From: Actinacidiphila sp965342175
Lineage (GTDB): Bacteria; Actinomycetota; Actinomycetes; Streptomycetales; Streptomycetaceae
Assembly (NCBI RefSeq): GCF_965342175.1
Contig: NZ_CBDRBL010000001.1
Span: 124,001 to 188,000 of the forward strand
DNA: 64,000 nucleotides
Direction: 5' to 3'
Below are positions 32,573-41,213 of the stretch, piece after piece. The notes beneath the pieces are model-generated. The model ran no database searches. It worked only from the letters and a program-made list of their open reading frames with translations, and had not been told where the DNA came from. How positions within the stretch are numbered: the first letter of the stretch is position 1; every line of letters starts with the position of its first letter. The translations under genes were made by a program, and so were the position numbers.

Positions 32573-33331
32573 TCAGATCCCTGGGGTGAAGCCGCTCGAC
32601 CAGATCTGCATCTGGTAGACGATGTGGTCCCACACGCCGGTGACGAGCAGCACGCCGACGGCCACGAGCATGCCACCGCCGGTCCGGATCACCCACACGT
32701 AGTGGCGCTTGACCCAGCCGAAGGCGCCGAGCGCGCGGCGGAAGGCGACGGCCGCCACGATGAACGGCAGGCCGAGACCAAGGCAGTAGACGGCGGTCAG
32801 CAGCGCGCCGCGGCCCGCGCTGGCCTCGTTGAAGGCGAGTGCCTGGACGGCGGCCAGGGTCGGGCCGATGCACGGGGCCCAGCCCACCCCGAAGAGCACA
32901 CCGAGCAGCGGGGCGCCCACCAGACCCATCGCGGGCCTGCGGTGGAAGCGGAACTCGCGCTGCGTGATACCGCCCACCAGGCCCATGAAGGCCAGGCCCA
33001 TGACGATCGTCAGCGCGCCGAGCACCTTGGTGATGACCGTCTTGTGCTCCTGCAGCGTCCAGCCGAAGTTGCCGAACAGCGCCCCGCCGGAGACGAAGAC
33101 GGCGGTGAACCCGACGACGAACAGCGACGCGCCCGCCACCATCCGGCCACGGCGCGCCTCGGCCAGGTCGGTGCCGGTGACCCCCGTCACATACGACAGG
33201 TAGCCGGGGACGAGCGGCAGCACGCACGGGGAGAAGAACGAGACCAGACCGCCGAGGAGCGCGATCGGCACGGCGGCGAGCAGGGCTCCGTTCAGCACGG
33301 TCTCGTTGGCGCCGACGGCGAGTGCGCTCAC
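32573..33331 (-). CDS. ccdA: Thiol-disulfide transmembrane protein CcdA
   Basis: Six-helix membrane protein of 252 residues that passes reducing equivalents from cytoplasmic thioredoxin to extracytoplasmic thiol proteins. The two redox cysteines are in FFSPCVLPLVPGYLSY (about residue 35) and GVGWAPCIGPTLA (about 160). GTG start one base after the tlpA stop. Supplies the reduced apocytochrome CxxCH thiols together with the TlpA-like protein upstream. Confidence 0.95.
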   Translation of the reverse strand: MSALAVGANETVLNGALLAAVPIALLGGLVSFFSPCVLPLVPGYLSYVTGVTGTDLAEARRGRMVAGASLFVVGFTAVFVSGGALFGNFGWTLQEHKTVITKVLGALTIVMGLAFMGLVGGITQREFRFHRRPAMGLVGAPLLGVLFGVGWAPCIGPTLAAVQALAFNEASAGRGALLTAVYCLGLGLPFIVAAVAFRRALGAFGWVKRHYVWVIRTGGGMLVAVGVLLVTGVWDHIVYQMQIWSSGFTPGI

Positions 33332-33332
33332 G

Positions 33333-33950
33333 TCACTTCTCCGCGACGACCGGGTCGAGGGCCTCGTGCAACTCGTCGGCGCTGAGCTCCTTCAGCGCCC
33401 GCACGGCGATCCTCCCCTGCCGGTCGATGATCAGCGTGGAGGGGATGGCCTGCGGGTTGACGCTGCCCTTGGGGAAGCGCAGCACCAGGTCGCCGGAGGG
33501 GTCGTAGAAGCTCGGGAAGGGGATGCCGAACTCCTTCTCGAAGGCCTTGGCCTGGGCGGTCTGCAGATCGCGGGTGTTGATGCCGACGAACTGCACGCCC
33601 TTGCCCTCGGTCTCCTTCGCCACCTTGGCCAGGTGCGGCGCCTCGGCCCGGCAGGGCGGGCACCACGAACCCCAGATGTTGAGGACGACGACCTTGCCCT
33701 TGTAGTCGGCCAGGCTCAGCGGCGCGCCCTCGACGGACTTCCCCGCGAGCTCGGGCGCCGCGATCCGGTGGCCCTGCTCGACCACGGAGATCTCGCCCGT
33801 GCCGCCGACGTAGTTCGTTCCGGAGCCGGTGCCGTTGGAGGACGCGGTGGAGGTCGAGCAGGCCGTGACGGCCAGCGCGAGCGCGGCTGCCCCGGCGAGT
33901 GCCGCGGCACCGCGGAGCGGACGGCGTCGGAGGGCGCGCGTAGGACTCAT
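33333..33950 (-). CDS. TlpA/ResA-like thiol:disulfide oxidoreductase lipoprotein
   Basis: Extracytoplasmic thioredoxin-fold protein of 205 residues. Signal peptide with lipobox AVTAC near residue 31, then a Ser/Thr/Gly linker and the redox motif IWGSWCPPCRAEAP. First gene of the cytochrome c maturation operon, so it probably keeps apocytochrome c reduced (ResA role). The ATG at 33950 is chosen; a GTG at 33974 would lie at or before the predicted transcription start. Confidence 0.92.
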   Translation of the reverse strand: MSPTRALRRRPLRGAAALAGAAALALAVTACSTSTASSNGTGSGTNYVGGTGEISVVEQGHRIAAPELAGKSVEGAPLSLADYKGKVVVLNIWGSWCPPCRAEAPHLAKVAKETEGKGVQFVGINTRDLQTAQAKAFEKEFGIPFPSFYDPSGDLVLRFPKGSVNPQAIPSTLIIDRQGRIAVRALKELSADELHEALDPVVAEK

Positions 33951-33979
33951 GTGAAAAGTTTCGCATGAGGCCACCGGCG

Positions 33980-34018
33980 ATCTTACGCACCCCCGACACC
34001 TTTGCCCAAAGCGGCAAA
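33980..34018 (-). promoter_or_regulatory. Candidate promoter and operator of the tlpA-ccdA-resB-ccsB operon
   Basis: On the minus strand TTGGGC (34009-34004), an 18-base spacer and TAAGAT (33985-33980) make a plausible promoter. The -35 lies inside a perfect inverted repeat TTTGCC-N6-GGCAAA (34001-34018), so a repressor bound there would block it. I do not know a regulator with this site. Confidence 0.45.
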
Positions 34019-34165
34019 TGCCCCAAGTAAGGGTCGCTTAATCGCGCCGCGCGGCCCGGCGCGCGGCCCCTGACGAGGTCTGTGCGAGTCGCCCGTCAGG
34101 GCGACGCCGGACGGGGGACGGCACGGGGGACGACGCGGGGGACGACGCGGGGCCGCCGGCCCGCC

Positions 34166-35461
34166 CTACGAAGGGGACGTGGTGGAGGAGGACGGACTGA
34201 GGGAACGTTCCTGCGCGAGGAACCGGCGCCAGCCGCCCGCCGGCCGCTGCCCCGGCCCGAGCGTGCGCAGCTTCTCCAGGACCGCCGGGTCCTGCGCGTC
34301 CAGCCAGTCCGCGAACTGGCGGAACGACACCAGTCGCACGTCCTGGTGGTCGGCGATCCGGCGCAGCGCCTCCTCCACGGCGTCCATGTAGATCCCTCCG
34401 TTCCACTGCTCGAAGTGGTTGCCGATGAACAGCGGCGCGCGGTTGGTCTCGTACGCCCGGCGGAAGCCCGCCAGGTAGGCGTCGCGGGCCTGCCGCTGCC
34501 AGGCGGGGTAGTGGGCGGGGTTGCCGCGGGTGGAGTTGACCGACTGGTTGGCCAGCATGTTGTAGTCCATCGAGAGCACCTCGAAGGAACGGCCGGGGAA
34601 AGGTATCGCCTGGAGCGGCAGGTCCCACAGCCCGTGCTTCCTGCCCGGCCACATCTGCGAGCCCCCCGGCCCGCTGGCGTCGTACCGCCAGCCCAGGCCG
34701 GCCGCGGTGGGCAGCAGCGAGCTCTGGCCCAGCAGGCACGGCGTACGGCCGCCGACCAGTTCCTTGCGGTAGTCGAAGGGCAGCGGGGGCAGGTCGGTGA
34801 AGCCGGTGTGGGTGCGCCAGTTCTCCACGAAGCCGACGGCCTGTTCTATCTCGTCGCGCCAGTCGGCCGGGCTCCAGCGGCCCACCGAGCCGGAACCCGC
34901 GCAGAAGTGGCCGTTGAAGTGCGTGCCGATCTCATGGCCTTCGAGCCAGGCCAGCCGCACCTGCTGCAGGGTGGCGCGTATGTGGGCGTCGGTCAGATAG
35001 CCGATGTCGCAGGCGCCGACGCGGTTGCGTGGCGGCTTGTAGAGCCGCTTCTTCGACTCGGGGAGCAGGTAGACGCCCGAGAGGAAGAAGGTCATCTTCG
35101 CGTCGTGCTCCAGGGCGATCTTGCGGAAGCGCTCGAAGAGGCCGTTGTCCAGCTCGCCCGCCCCGTCCCAGGAGAAGACCACGAACTGCGGCGGCGTCTG
35201 CCCCGGTTCGAGGCGCTCCACCACCGGCTGGTGCGGCTGAGGCCCGGTGTCGGCCGTGGAACCGTCGCCGATCGTCCGTACCGACGGGGACGGGGAGGCG
35301 GAGGCGGAGGGCCGCCCCTTCGACCCGCTCACGGACGGGGTCGGCGGGGCCCCGGCGGCCCCGTGGCCGCCACCGGGGCGGTGCCCGGCGCAGCCCGCCA
35401 GCCCCGCCGCGGCCGCCCCCGCCGCCAGTCCCAGCACCCCTCGACGGCTGATGTCCCGCAT
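34166..35461 (-). CDS. Tat-exported lipoprotein of the polysaccharide deacetylase family
   Basis: A 431-residue exported protein. The Tat motif SRRGVLG and a hydrophobic run end in the lipobox LAGC (about residue 23), followed by a Ser/Pro-rich linker. The domain shows a NodB-like Asp (FSWDGAGE near 100) and the metal histidines in GHEIGTHFNGHF (about 175). Glycan deacetylation of cell wall or capsule is the family role; the substrate is unknown. The ATG at 35461 has GGGG at good spacing; a TTG at 35473 is less likely. Confidence 0.82.
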   Translation of the reverse strand: MRDISRRGVLGLAAGAAAAGLAGCAGHRPGGGHGAAGAPPTPSVSGSKGRPSASASPSPSVRTIGDGSTADTGPQPHQPVVERLEPGQTPPQFVVFSWDGAGELDNGLFERFRKIALEHDAKMTFFLSGVYLLPESKKRLYKPPRNRVGACDIGYLTDAHIRATLQQVRLAWLEGHEIGTHFNGHFCAGSGSVGRWSPADWRDEIEQAVGFVENWRTHTGFTDLPPLPFDYRKELVGGRTPCLLGQSSLLPTAAGLGWRYDASGPGGSQMWPGRKHGLWDLPLQAIPFPGRSFEVLSMDYNMLANQSVNSTRGNPAHYPAWQRQARDAYLAGFRRAYETNRAPLFIGNHFEQWNGGIYMDAVEEALRRIADHQDVRLVSFRQFADWLDAQDPAVLEKLRTLGPGQRPAGGWRRFLAQERSLSPSSSTTSPS

Positions 35462-35850
35462 GCCACGCCCCAATCCGTTGTCCGCCTCGACTCACCACAC
35501 TGGATGTCGAGCACGTGCTGCGGGTTCCCCGTGGATGCGTGAACGCGACGCGGCGGGCACGCGTCGCGCCATGCGGCGGCGGACGTCGCGAGCCGCCGAA
35601 GGCGCCGGTCGCCGTGACCGGCGCCTTCGGGGGAGTCGCGGATGCCGGGGCACGACCGGCAGTGCCGCCTTCAGCCGTCGGCCCTGGGGCGCCAGGGTGC
35701 GTCGCCGAGCCCTCCGAGGAGCCGCTGCGAGGAACCCGCCACGAGCAACCCGCCACGAGCAACCCGCTGCGGGAGGACGCTACGCCGTGCGCGCACCGCG
35801 CCCGAGGGCGCCCCCGACCGGAGGCCGGGGACCCCTTCAAGAGCGCGGGC
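35462..35850. other. Intergenic region with a strong hairpin
   Basis: About 390 bases between the deacetylase-family gene and the histidine phosphatase, both on the minus strand. It contains the hairpin at 35596-35630 and a short direct repeat (CCCGCCACGAGCAA twice near 35737-35764). I see no gene. Confidence 0.6.
35596..35630 (-). terminator. Hairpin downstream of hemL-phosphatase
   Basis: A perfect 15-bp stem (35596-35610 with 35616-35630, loop GCCGT) lies 220 bases beyond the phosphatase stop and 135 bases before the deacetylase-family gene. Probably terminates hemL-phosphatase transcripts. Confidence 0.65.
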
Positions 35851-36525
35851 TCAGGCGCCGAAGCCCTTGCTGCCGCCCTTGACCGGCTTGGCCCCGGCCA
35901 GCAGATGCGGGGGAACGAGGTCGCGGGCGGGCTCGGAGTAGCCGACGGAGACGATCCGGTCGTCCTCGAAGGTGAAGGACGTCAGGCTCGCCAGGGTGCA
36001 CTGCCGCTTGCGCGGGTCGTGCCACAGGCGCCGCCCCTCGACGGCGCTGCGCACGATCCAGATCGGCAGCTGGTGGCTGACGCACACCGCCTCGTGGCCG
36101 CGGGCCGCGTCCCTGGCCGCCTCCAGCGCGGCCGTCATACGGACGACCTGGTCCGCGTACGGCTCGCCCCAGCTCGGCCGCAACGGGTTGACCAGGTGCT
36201 TCCAGTTGGCGGGGCGCTTGAGCGCGCCGTCGCCGACGCCGAAGGTCTTGCCCTGGAAGACGTTGTCGGCCTCGAGCAGCCGCTCGTCCGTGGCGATGTC
36301 CAGGCCGAGCACGGCGGCGATGGGCGCCGCGGTCTCCTGGGCGCGCTCCAGCGGCGAGGCGACGACATGGCGGATGTCGCGGCCCGCGAGGTGCTCGGCG
36401 ACCCGGTCGGCCATCTTCCGGCCCAGGTCGGACAGGTGGTATCCGGGAAGACGCCCGTAGAGCACGCCGGTGGGGTTCTCCACCTCGCCGTGCCGCATCA
36501 GGTGGACGATCGTGATCTCGCTCAT
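35851..36525 (-). CDS. Histidine phosphatase family protein
   Basis: Phosphoglycerate-mutase-like protein of 224 residues. The catalytic motif LMRHGEVENP is at residues 9-18; the second His is in CVSHQLPIW and the supporting Arg in SPLERAQETA. ATG start overlapping the hemL stop (ATGA). The hemL-phosphatase pair is conserved in actinomycetes as I recall, but the substrate is not known. Confidence 0.9.
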   Translation of the reverse strand: MSEITIVHLMRHGEVENPTGVLYGRLPGYHLSDLGRKMADRVAEHLAGRDIRHVVASPLERAQETAAPIAAVLGLDIATDERLLEADNVFQGKTFGVGDGALKRPANWKHLVNPLRPSWGEPYADQVVRMTAALEAARDAARGHEAVCVSHQLPIWIVRSAVEGRRLWHDPRKRQCTLASLTSFTFEDDRIVSVGYSEPARDLVPPHLLAGAKPVKGGSKGFGA

Positions 36526-37835
36526 GCCGTGGCCTCCGCGGCGGCGCGGGCGGCGGCCGGCAGGGCGGCTGCGATGCGCTCGACGGCGGCGGAGTCGTGC
36601 GCCGACGACACGAACCACGACTCGAAGGCGGAGGGCGGCAGATACACGCCCTGCGCGAGCATCGAGTGGAAGAAGGCGGTGAAGCGGAACGCCTCCTGCT
36701 TCCGGGCCTCGTCGTAGTCGGTCACCTTCTCCTCGGTGAAGAAGACGGAGAACATGTTGCCCGCGGTCTGCAGGCTGTGCGCCACCCCCTCCTTGGCGAG
36801 GGCGGCGGAGACCAGACCCGAGACCTCCGCGGCGACGGAGTCGACCCTCTCGTACACCGCGTCGTCCAGCAGCCGCAGTTGGGCGAGGCCCGCGGCGGTC
36901 GCCACCGGATTGCCGGAGAGCGTGCCCGCCTGGTAGACGGGGCCGGCGGGCGCGAGGTGCGCCATCACGTCGGCACGGCCGCCGAAGGCCGCGGCGGGGA
37001 AGCCGCCGCCCATCACCTTGCCGAAGGTCATCAGGTCGGGGCGGACGCCGTCGATGCCGTACCAGCCGGCCTTCGAGACGCGGAAGCCCGTCATGACCTC
37101 GTCGGAGACGTACAGCGCGCCGTTGTCCCGGCAGAGGTCCGCCAGGCCCTGGTTGAAGCCCTCGAGCGGCGGCACGACGCCCATGTTGCCGGGCGACGCC
37201 TCGGTGATCACACAGGCGATCTCGCCGGGGTGGGCGGCGAACGCGGCCCGTACGGCCTCGAGGTCGTTGTAGGGCAGCACGATGGTGTCGCCTGCCTGCG
37301 CGCCCGTCACCCCGGGGGTGTCCGGCAACCCGAAAGTGGCAACCCCGGAACCCGCGGCGGCCAGCAGGGCGTCCACATGACCGTGGTAACACCCCGCGAA
37401 CTTGATCACCTTGGCCCGGCCCGTGAACCCGCGCGCCAGGCGGATCGCCGACATGGTGGCCTCGGTGCCGGAGGAGACCAGCCGCACCTGCTCCACCGGC
37501 GCGACGCGCGCCACGATCTCCTCGGCCAGTTCCACCTCGCCCTCACCGGGCGTGCCGAAGGAGGTACCCCGCGCAACCGCCTCCTGCACGGCGGCGATCA
37601 CCTCGGGGTGGGCGTGTCCGAGGATCATCGGCCCCCACGAGCAGACGAGGTCGACGTACTCCCGGCCATCCGCGTCCTTGAGATAAGGACCCGTTCCGGA
37701 CACCATGAACCGGGGCGTGCCGCCCACCGCGCGAAAGGCGCGTACCGGGCTGTTCACCCCGCCCGGGGTCACGGCGGCTGCTCGATCGAACAAGGTCTGG
37801 GAAACTGGCGCGTCGTAGGCGTACGGATAGCTCAC
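36522..37835 (-). CDS. hemL: Glutamate-1-semialdehyde 2,1-aminomutase
   Basis: PLP enzyme making 5-aminolevulinate in the C5 pathway, the step after HemA (encoded at 58440-59864). Signatures over 437 residues: TPGGVNSPVRAF near residue 24, SSGTEATMSAIRLARG, the PLP lysine in TFGKVMGGGFPAAAFGG, and AGTLSGNPVA. The GTG at 37835 gives the family N terminus (MSYPYAYDAPVSQ); a GTG two codons upstream is the alternative. Confidence 0.96.
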   Translation of the reverse strand: MSYPYAYDAPVSQTLFDRAAAVTPGGVNSPVRAFRAVGGTPRFMVSGTGPYLKDADGREYVDLVCSWGPMILGHAHPEVIAAVQEAVARGTSFGTPGEGEVELAEEIVARVAPVEQVRLVSSGTEATMSAIRLARGFTGRAKVIKFAGCYHGHVDALLAAAGSGVATFGLPDTPGVTGAQAGDTIVLPYNDLEAVRAAFAAHPGEIACVITEASPGNMGVVPPLEGFNQGLADLCRDNGALYVSDEVMTGFRVSKAGWYGIDGVRPDLMTFGKVMGGGFPAAAFGGRADVMAHLAPAGPVYQAGTLSGNPVATAAGLAQLRLLDDAVYERVDSVAAEVSGLVSAALAKEGVAHSLQTAGNMFSVFFTEEKVTDYDEARKQEAFRFTAFFHSMLAQGVYLPPSAFESWFVSSAHDSAAVERIAAALPAAARAAAEATA

Positions 37836-38085
37836 ACACACATGCTCTCAAATGCCGGGCGTTGCGCGGCGAGGTATCGACCGTGCATCTGAGACGATGA
37901 TCGGGTTGCGCGGTTGGGTCTGCGGATGGTCGGGTAGTGGAATGCAGCGCGGTGGCGAACGCGGCGACGTGGGCGACGGGGCGGACGACCCCGACGCCGA
38001 GCGCGCCCGCCCCACCGGCCGGCGCCGCCGGCCGCAGAGAGAGCGCGACAAGGCCGTCGAGAACAGCGGGAGCAGGGGTGGCCGA

Positions 38086-38520
38086 GTGGGGGTGACCTAC
38101 AAGTACTTCGGCGCGCCCGACGGCGCCACCGCCGCTCGGGTCCCCATCTCGATGCGCCCGGAGGAACTCGGCGGCGACGAGCTGGGTCAGGGCATGTACA
38201 CCAAGGTCAAGCCGGAGACCCTGGCCGCCATGGTGCTGACGGGTATCGAGGGCATACCTCCGGCGAAGGTCCCGCCCTTGGAACTCGTCGTCCTCCACCC
38301 CGACTACGCCGTCGTCAAGCTGCCCCCCTCCGTCGTCGAGCCCTTGCGCAAGGCCGGCGAGGAGTCACTCGGCGCCGCCGCCTTCATCTGGTCCACCGTC
38401 CCGGACCGCCGCGGTCCGCGGGACGCGTTCGTGATCTACAAGATGCTGCACGAATGGCAGGACTTCGCCCGGCGCTGCCACGAGAGCGGGCACCAGCTGT
38501 ACTGCCTGGTGTGGCCGTGA
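38086..38520 (+). CDS. Conserved hypothetical protein
   Basis: Streptomycete protein I do not recognise by name. The conserved core begins VTYKYFGAPDGATAARVPIS and runs to the C-terminal HQLYCLVWP, about 144 residues, without signal peptide or membrane helix. AGGGG eight bases before the GTG at 38086 supports this start. An in-frame ATG at 37942 would add a 48-residue Arg/Asp/Gly-rich segment. Divergent from hemL. Confidence 0.75.
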   Translation: MGVTYKYFGAPDGATAARVPISMRPEELGGDELGQGMYTKVKPETLAAMVLTGIEGIPPAKVPPLELVVLHPDYAVVKLPPSVVEPLRKAGEESLGAAAFIWSTVPDRRGPRDAFVIYKMLHEWQDFARRCHESGHQLYCLVWP

Positions 38521-38564
38521 CGGGCGCCGGGCGGGTACCGCCTCACCGGCGTGTGCGCTGACGG

Positions 38565-38852
38565 TCAGACCACCACCACGACGACGCCGTTGTCATAGCC
38601 GTAGCCGTAGCCGCCGTAACCTCCGTAGCCGTAGCCGTAGCCGCAGTCGTCGAAGTGGTGGTTGTACCGCCATCCGTAACCCCAGTCGCCGTAGCCCCGG
38701 CAGCCGTCCCCGTGCGCGACGACGGACTGGTGCGAGGCGGGGGCCGCCTGCTGCGGCGCCGCGCCGGCCGCGCCGGCTCCGACGAGGGCCAGGATCGGTG
38801 CCGCGAGAGCCGCTGCGGCGACGCGGCGGATGGTCATGCTCTGGACGCGCAT
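38565..38852 (-). CDS. Small secreted Gly/Tyr-rich protein
   Basis: A 95-residue product with a signal peptide (MRVQSMTIRRVAAAALAAPI, cleavage after about residue 33, GAA-A). The mature part is rich in Gly, Tyr and Trp (GYGYGYGGYGGYGYGYDNG) with two cysteines (GDGCRGYG, FDDCGYG) and ends in six valines. AAGGGGG upstream of the ATG. Composition resembles structural or surface-active peptides. Function unknown. Confidence 0.75.
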   Translation of the reverse strand: MRVQSMTIRRVAAAALAAPILALVGAGAAGAAPQQAAPASHQSVVAHGDGCRGYGDWGYGWRYNHHFDDCGYGYGYGGYGGYGYGYDNGVVVVVV

Positions 38853-39419
38853 TGTCGTTCCCCCTTCGATGCGGGAGACGTCGGCGCCGGTCGCGGGCGA
38901 CCGTGCGCGGGCCGCACCAGCCGATGCGCCAGGCACTGGTGCGACGGGGGTGCGGCCGGACCTCGTGGTCGCGGACGCACCATCACAGATGTGACATGCC
39001 GTACGGGATGCGGCTCATAAGAGTCATCCTCTGTGACGAACCCTAGATTCCATTACTCCGCGCAGTCAATACATACGGCGAAATCCCTTGATTCCGTACT
39101 TTTTTCCTGCTCTGGGAATTCTCTTAGTGGCCGAGAGCGACAAATCCGGTGACCGTCCGTCGCCGGACCCTCGAGTACGGCGGTCTTGCGAGCACCGCCG
39201 CCAAGGCGCGCCGGCGAGGGGCGCTTCGGCTCGGCGGCCCGCGGCCGCCGGAGCGAACTCGCCCGGGCCGCCGACCCGTTGGCCGCGCCACGGGAGGCCG
39301 GCCGAACGCGGCGCCCGATCCGCCGCTCCCGGCTGCCCTCGATGGCCGGGGGTGCGGCGCGCGGACACACTGGAAATACGGGACCTGTGAAGGGCGAGAC
39401 CCATGCGGGAGGCACCAGC
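38853..39419. other. Intergenic region with an AT-rich stretch
   Basis: 567 bases without a gene I can support. The segment 39010-39150 is far less GC-rich than its flanks and is the likely promoter area. A short palindrome TCACAGATGTGA is at 38983-38994, about 130 bases upstream of the Gly/Tyr-rich gene. Open frames between 39053 and 39400 are shadows. Confidence 0.55.
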
Positions 39420-39647
39420 ATGCCGGTGTACGAGATGCGCGCGGAGTACGACACCGAGGACGGCACCCCGGCCGGTGACAACCCGTTGCGGGTCTGGCAC
39501 ATGGTCGAGGACGGGGCCGCGACCGGGCTGTGCGGCAGGGAGCTGTCCCCCGCGGCGGCCGTACAGCCCGAGGACGTGTGGGGCACGCCGCAGGCGCAGC
39601 CCTTCTGCCACAGCTGCGGCGCCCTGTACTTGCGTCACACCGCCTGA
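39420..39647 (+). CDS. Small conserved protein with zinc-ribbon-like cysteines
   Basis: A 75-residue protein (MPVYEMRAEYDTEDG...) with one cysteine in LCGRELSP and a CxxC in FCHSCGALY, plus several His residues; it could bind one zinc. GGGAGG precedes the ATG at normal spacing. No known function. Confidence 0.75.
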   Translation: MPVYEMRAEYDTEDGTPAGDNPLRVWHMVEDGAATGLCGRELSPAAAVQPEDVWGTPQAQPFCHSCGALYLRHTA

Positions 39648-39741
39648 AGCCGAGCGGCGCGGGACGGCCGCTCGAAACCCGCCCCGTACGGGAAACCCGC
39701 CATCCCGGGGCGGGTGGGGTGGCGGGTGGAATCATGGGCGG

Positions 39742-40506
39742 ATGCTGCTCACCGAGATCGACGCCGTGGACTGGCCCGCCATACCCGCGCCGCCGCCGCG
39801 CCCTCGGACGGCCGGCGCCGCGGACGGGCCGCCGGCCGAGCGCCCCGATCCCGCGGCAGGGCTCAGGGCGCTGGCCGCGGCTCGCGACCTCGACGCGGTC
39901 ACGGCCGCGGTGGCGGCCCTGATCAGTGGCTCCCTGCTCCGCGCGGTCGCGGGCGAGGTACTCCCCGGGGCCGTCGTCGCCGCCCCCTTCCTGCTGGACA
40001 TCGCCGAACGCGGCCATCCGCACGCACGCGAGTCGGCGGTCGTCCTCCTCGACCGTGCCATGCGTTCCGCGCCGCTCGCCGGCTTCGGCCGCTTCCGCAC
40101 GTCGGCCGGGCACGACGCCCCGTTGTGCTGCGCGATCGCCGAGCTGGTCCGCGCCCGCCGGGACGCGCTGGCGCGATGCGGCAGGTCCGGGGCGTATCTG
40201 CTCCAGGCGAGCCGCGCGCATTGGCGGTTCGACATCCGCGAGGCGTTCGGCGCCGCGGACGAGCCGGGCGTCGTGGTGGCCCTGGGCGTCCTGCGGGGCG
40301 GGCCGCCACCGCCGTCCTCGGGCGGCGAACTCCACCAGGCGGGCGCGGTGACCGCGGTCGGCGCCGTGGGCGTCGAGTGCCCTCCCGTGGACGCGACGCG
40401 GGACGCCTGCCTGCGTCTGTCCGGCCTTCCGGCCGGTGCGGTCGGCGAGGGCGGCCTGACCGGCGCCGTGCTCTACCCGGCGGTGTGCGGTGACCGTGCC
40501 GACTGA
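39742..40506 (+). CDS. Hypothetical helical-repeat protein
   Basis: A 254-residue Ala-rich protein with predicted alternating helices (LRALAAARDLDAVTAAVAALI, VVAAPFLLDIAERGHPHARE), reminiscent of HEAT-like repeats. No catalytic motif, signal or membrane helix. The ATG at 39742 follows GGGCGGG. The downstream phosphatase gene overlaps it by 17 bases, so the two form an operon. Confidence 0.65.
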   Translation: MLLTEIDAVDWPAIPAPPPRPRTAGAADGPPAERPDPAAGLRALAAARDLDAVTAAVAALISGSLLRAVAGEVLPGAVVAAPFLLDIAERGHPHARESAVVLLDRAMRSAPLAGFGRFRTSAGHDAPLCCAIAELVRARRDALARCGRSGAYLLQASRAHWRFDIREAFGAADEPGVVVALGVLRGGPPPPSSGGELHQAGAVTAVGAVGVECPPVDATRDACLRLSGLPAGAVGEGGLTGAVLYPAVCGDRAD

Positions 40507-40933
40507 GCCGGCCGGCGGCTGGGAGCCGGGGGCGGCGGGAGTGCTGCGGCTGCCGTCGGGGCGGCTGGTGCGCGGACGGGGGCTGCGCCGTCCGCTGCCG
40601 CCCGGGCCGGTCCCGACGTTCGCGCTCCACCTGCTCGGCCACGAACCCCCGGCGGTGGCCTGGGAGAGCCGATGGGTGCGCTGGCCGGACTTCCGCCTGC
40701 CGGCCGACCGCGCCGCCGCAGCGGAGGCGCTGCGCGAGGCGTGGCGCCGGGCGGCGGACGAACGGGTGGAGGTCGCCTGCGGCGGCGGGCTCGGGCGTAC
40801 GGGGACGGCCCTCGCGTGCCTGGCGGTGCTGGACGGGGTGCCCTCCGGCGAGGCCGTCGCCTATGTGCGGGAGCACTACGCCCGGCGCGCGGTGGAGACG
40901 CCGTGGCAGCGCCGTTGGGTGGCGCGCTTCTGA
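40490..40933 (+). CDS. Protein-tyrosine-phosphatase-like protein
   Basis: A 147-residue protein carrying the Cys-based phosphatase signature CxxxxxR: VACGGGLGRTGTALACLAVL near residues 94-113, with a WPDF segment that could supply the general-acid Asp. The fold is shorter than classical PTPs and resembles small dual-specificity enzymes. GTG start inside the preceding gene, so probably translationally coupled to it. Confidence 0.82.
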   Translation: MTVPTEPAGGWEPGAAGVLRLPSGRLVRGRGLRRPLPPGPVPTFALHLLGHEPPAVAWESRWVRWPDFRLPADRAAAAEALREAWRRAADERVEVACGGGLGRTGTALACLAVLDGVPSGEAVAYVREHYARRAVETPWQRRWVARF

Positions 40934-41213
40934 CGCCGTTCCCGTCGACGCGCCGCCCACCCATACCGAAGGCGCTGGCAGCAGGGCGGCATCACCTCGG
41001 CGGGCGATGCCGACGAGATCCCGCGCTACGCCCGGTCAGCGCCGGGTCGGGCCGGTGCGGCACCGCACCGTGCCCCATCCTCCGCACATCTGGACTGTTC
41101 CCGGGCCACTTTCATATGGCAATCTCATCCTCACGTCATACGCTCAGACCCCACGTCCCCCACGCTCACCTCTCATCCCCACGTTCCTCAGGATCGACGA
41201 AGAGAAGACCGCC

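Noticed and set aside
30842..33385. An 847-codon plus-strand open frame
   Set aside because: Exact antisense of resB and ccdA, whose products are well recognised.
34104..34152. Repeated GGGGGACGACGC near the deacetylase-family gene end
   Set aside because: Short, imperfect and in very GC-rich sequence; no evidence of function.
37942..38085. N-terminal extension of the conserved protein starting at 38086
   Set aside because: The added residues are Arg/Asp-rich with poorer codon bias, and a ribosome binding site fits the GTG at 38086. Not excluded.
38983..38994. TCACAGATGTGA as a Crp-type site
   Set aside because: The half-sites are in the reverse order of the Crp consensus and only 2 bp apart; too short to call.
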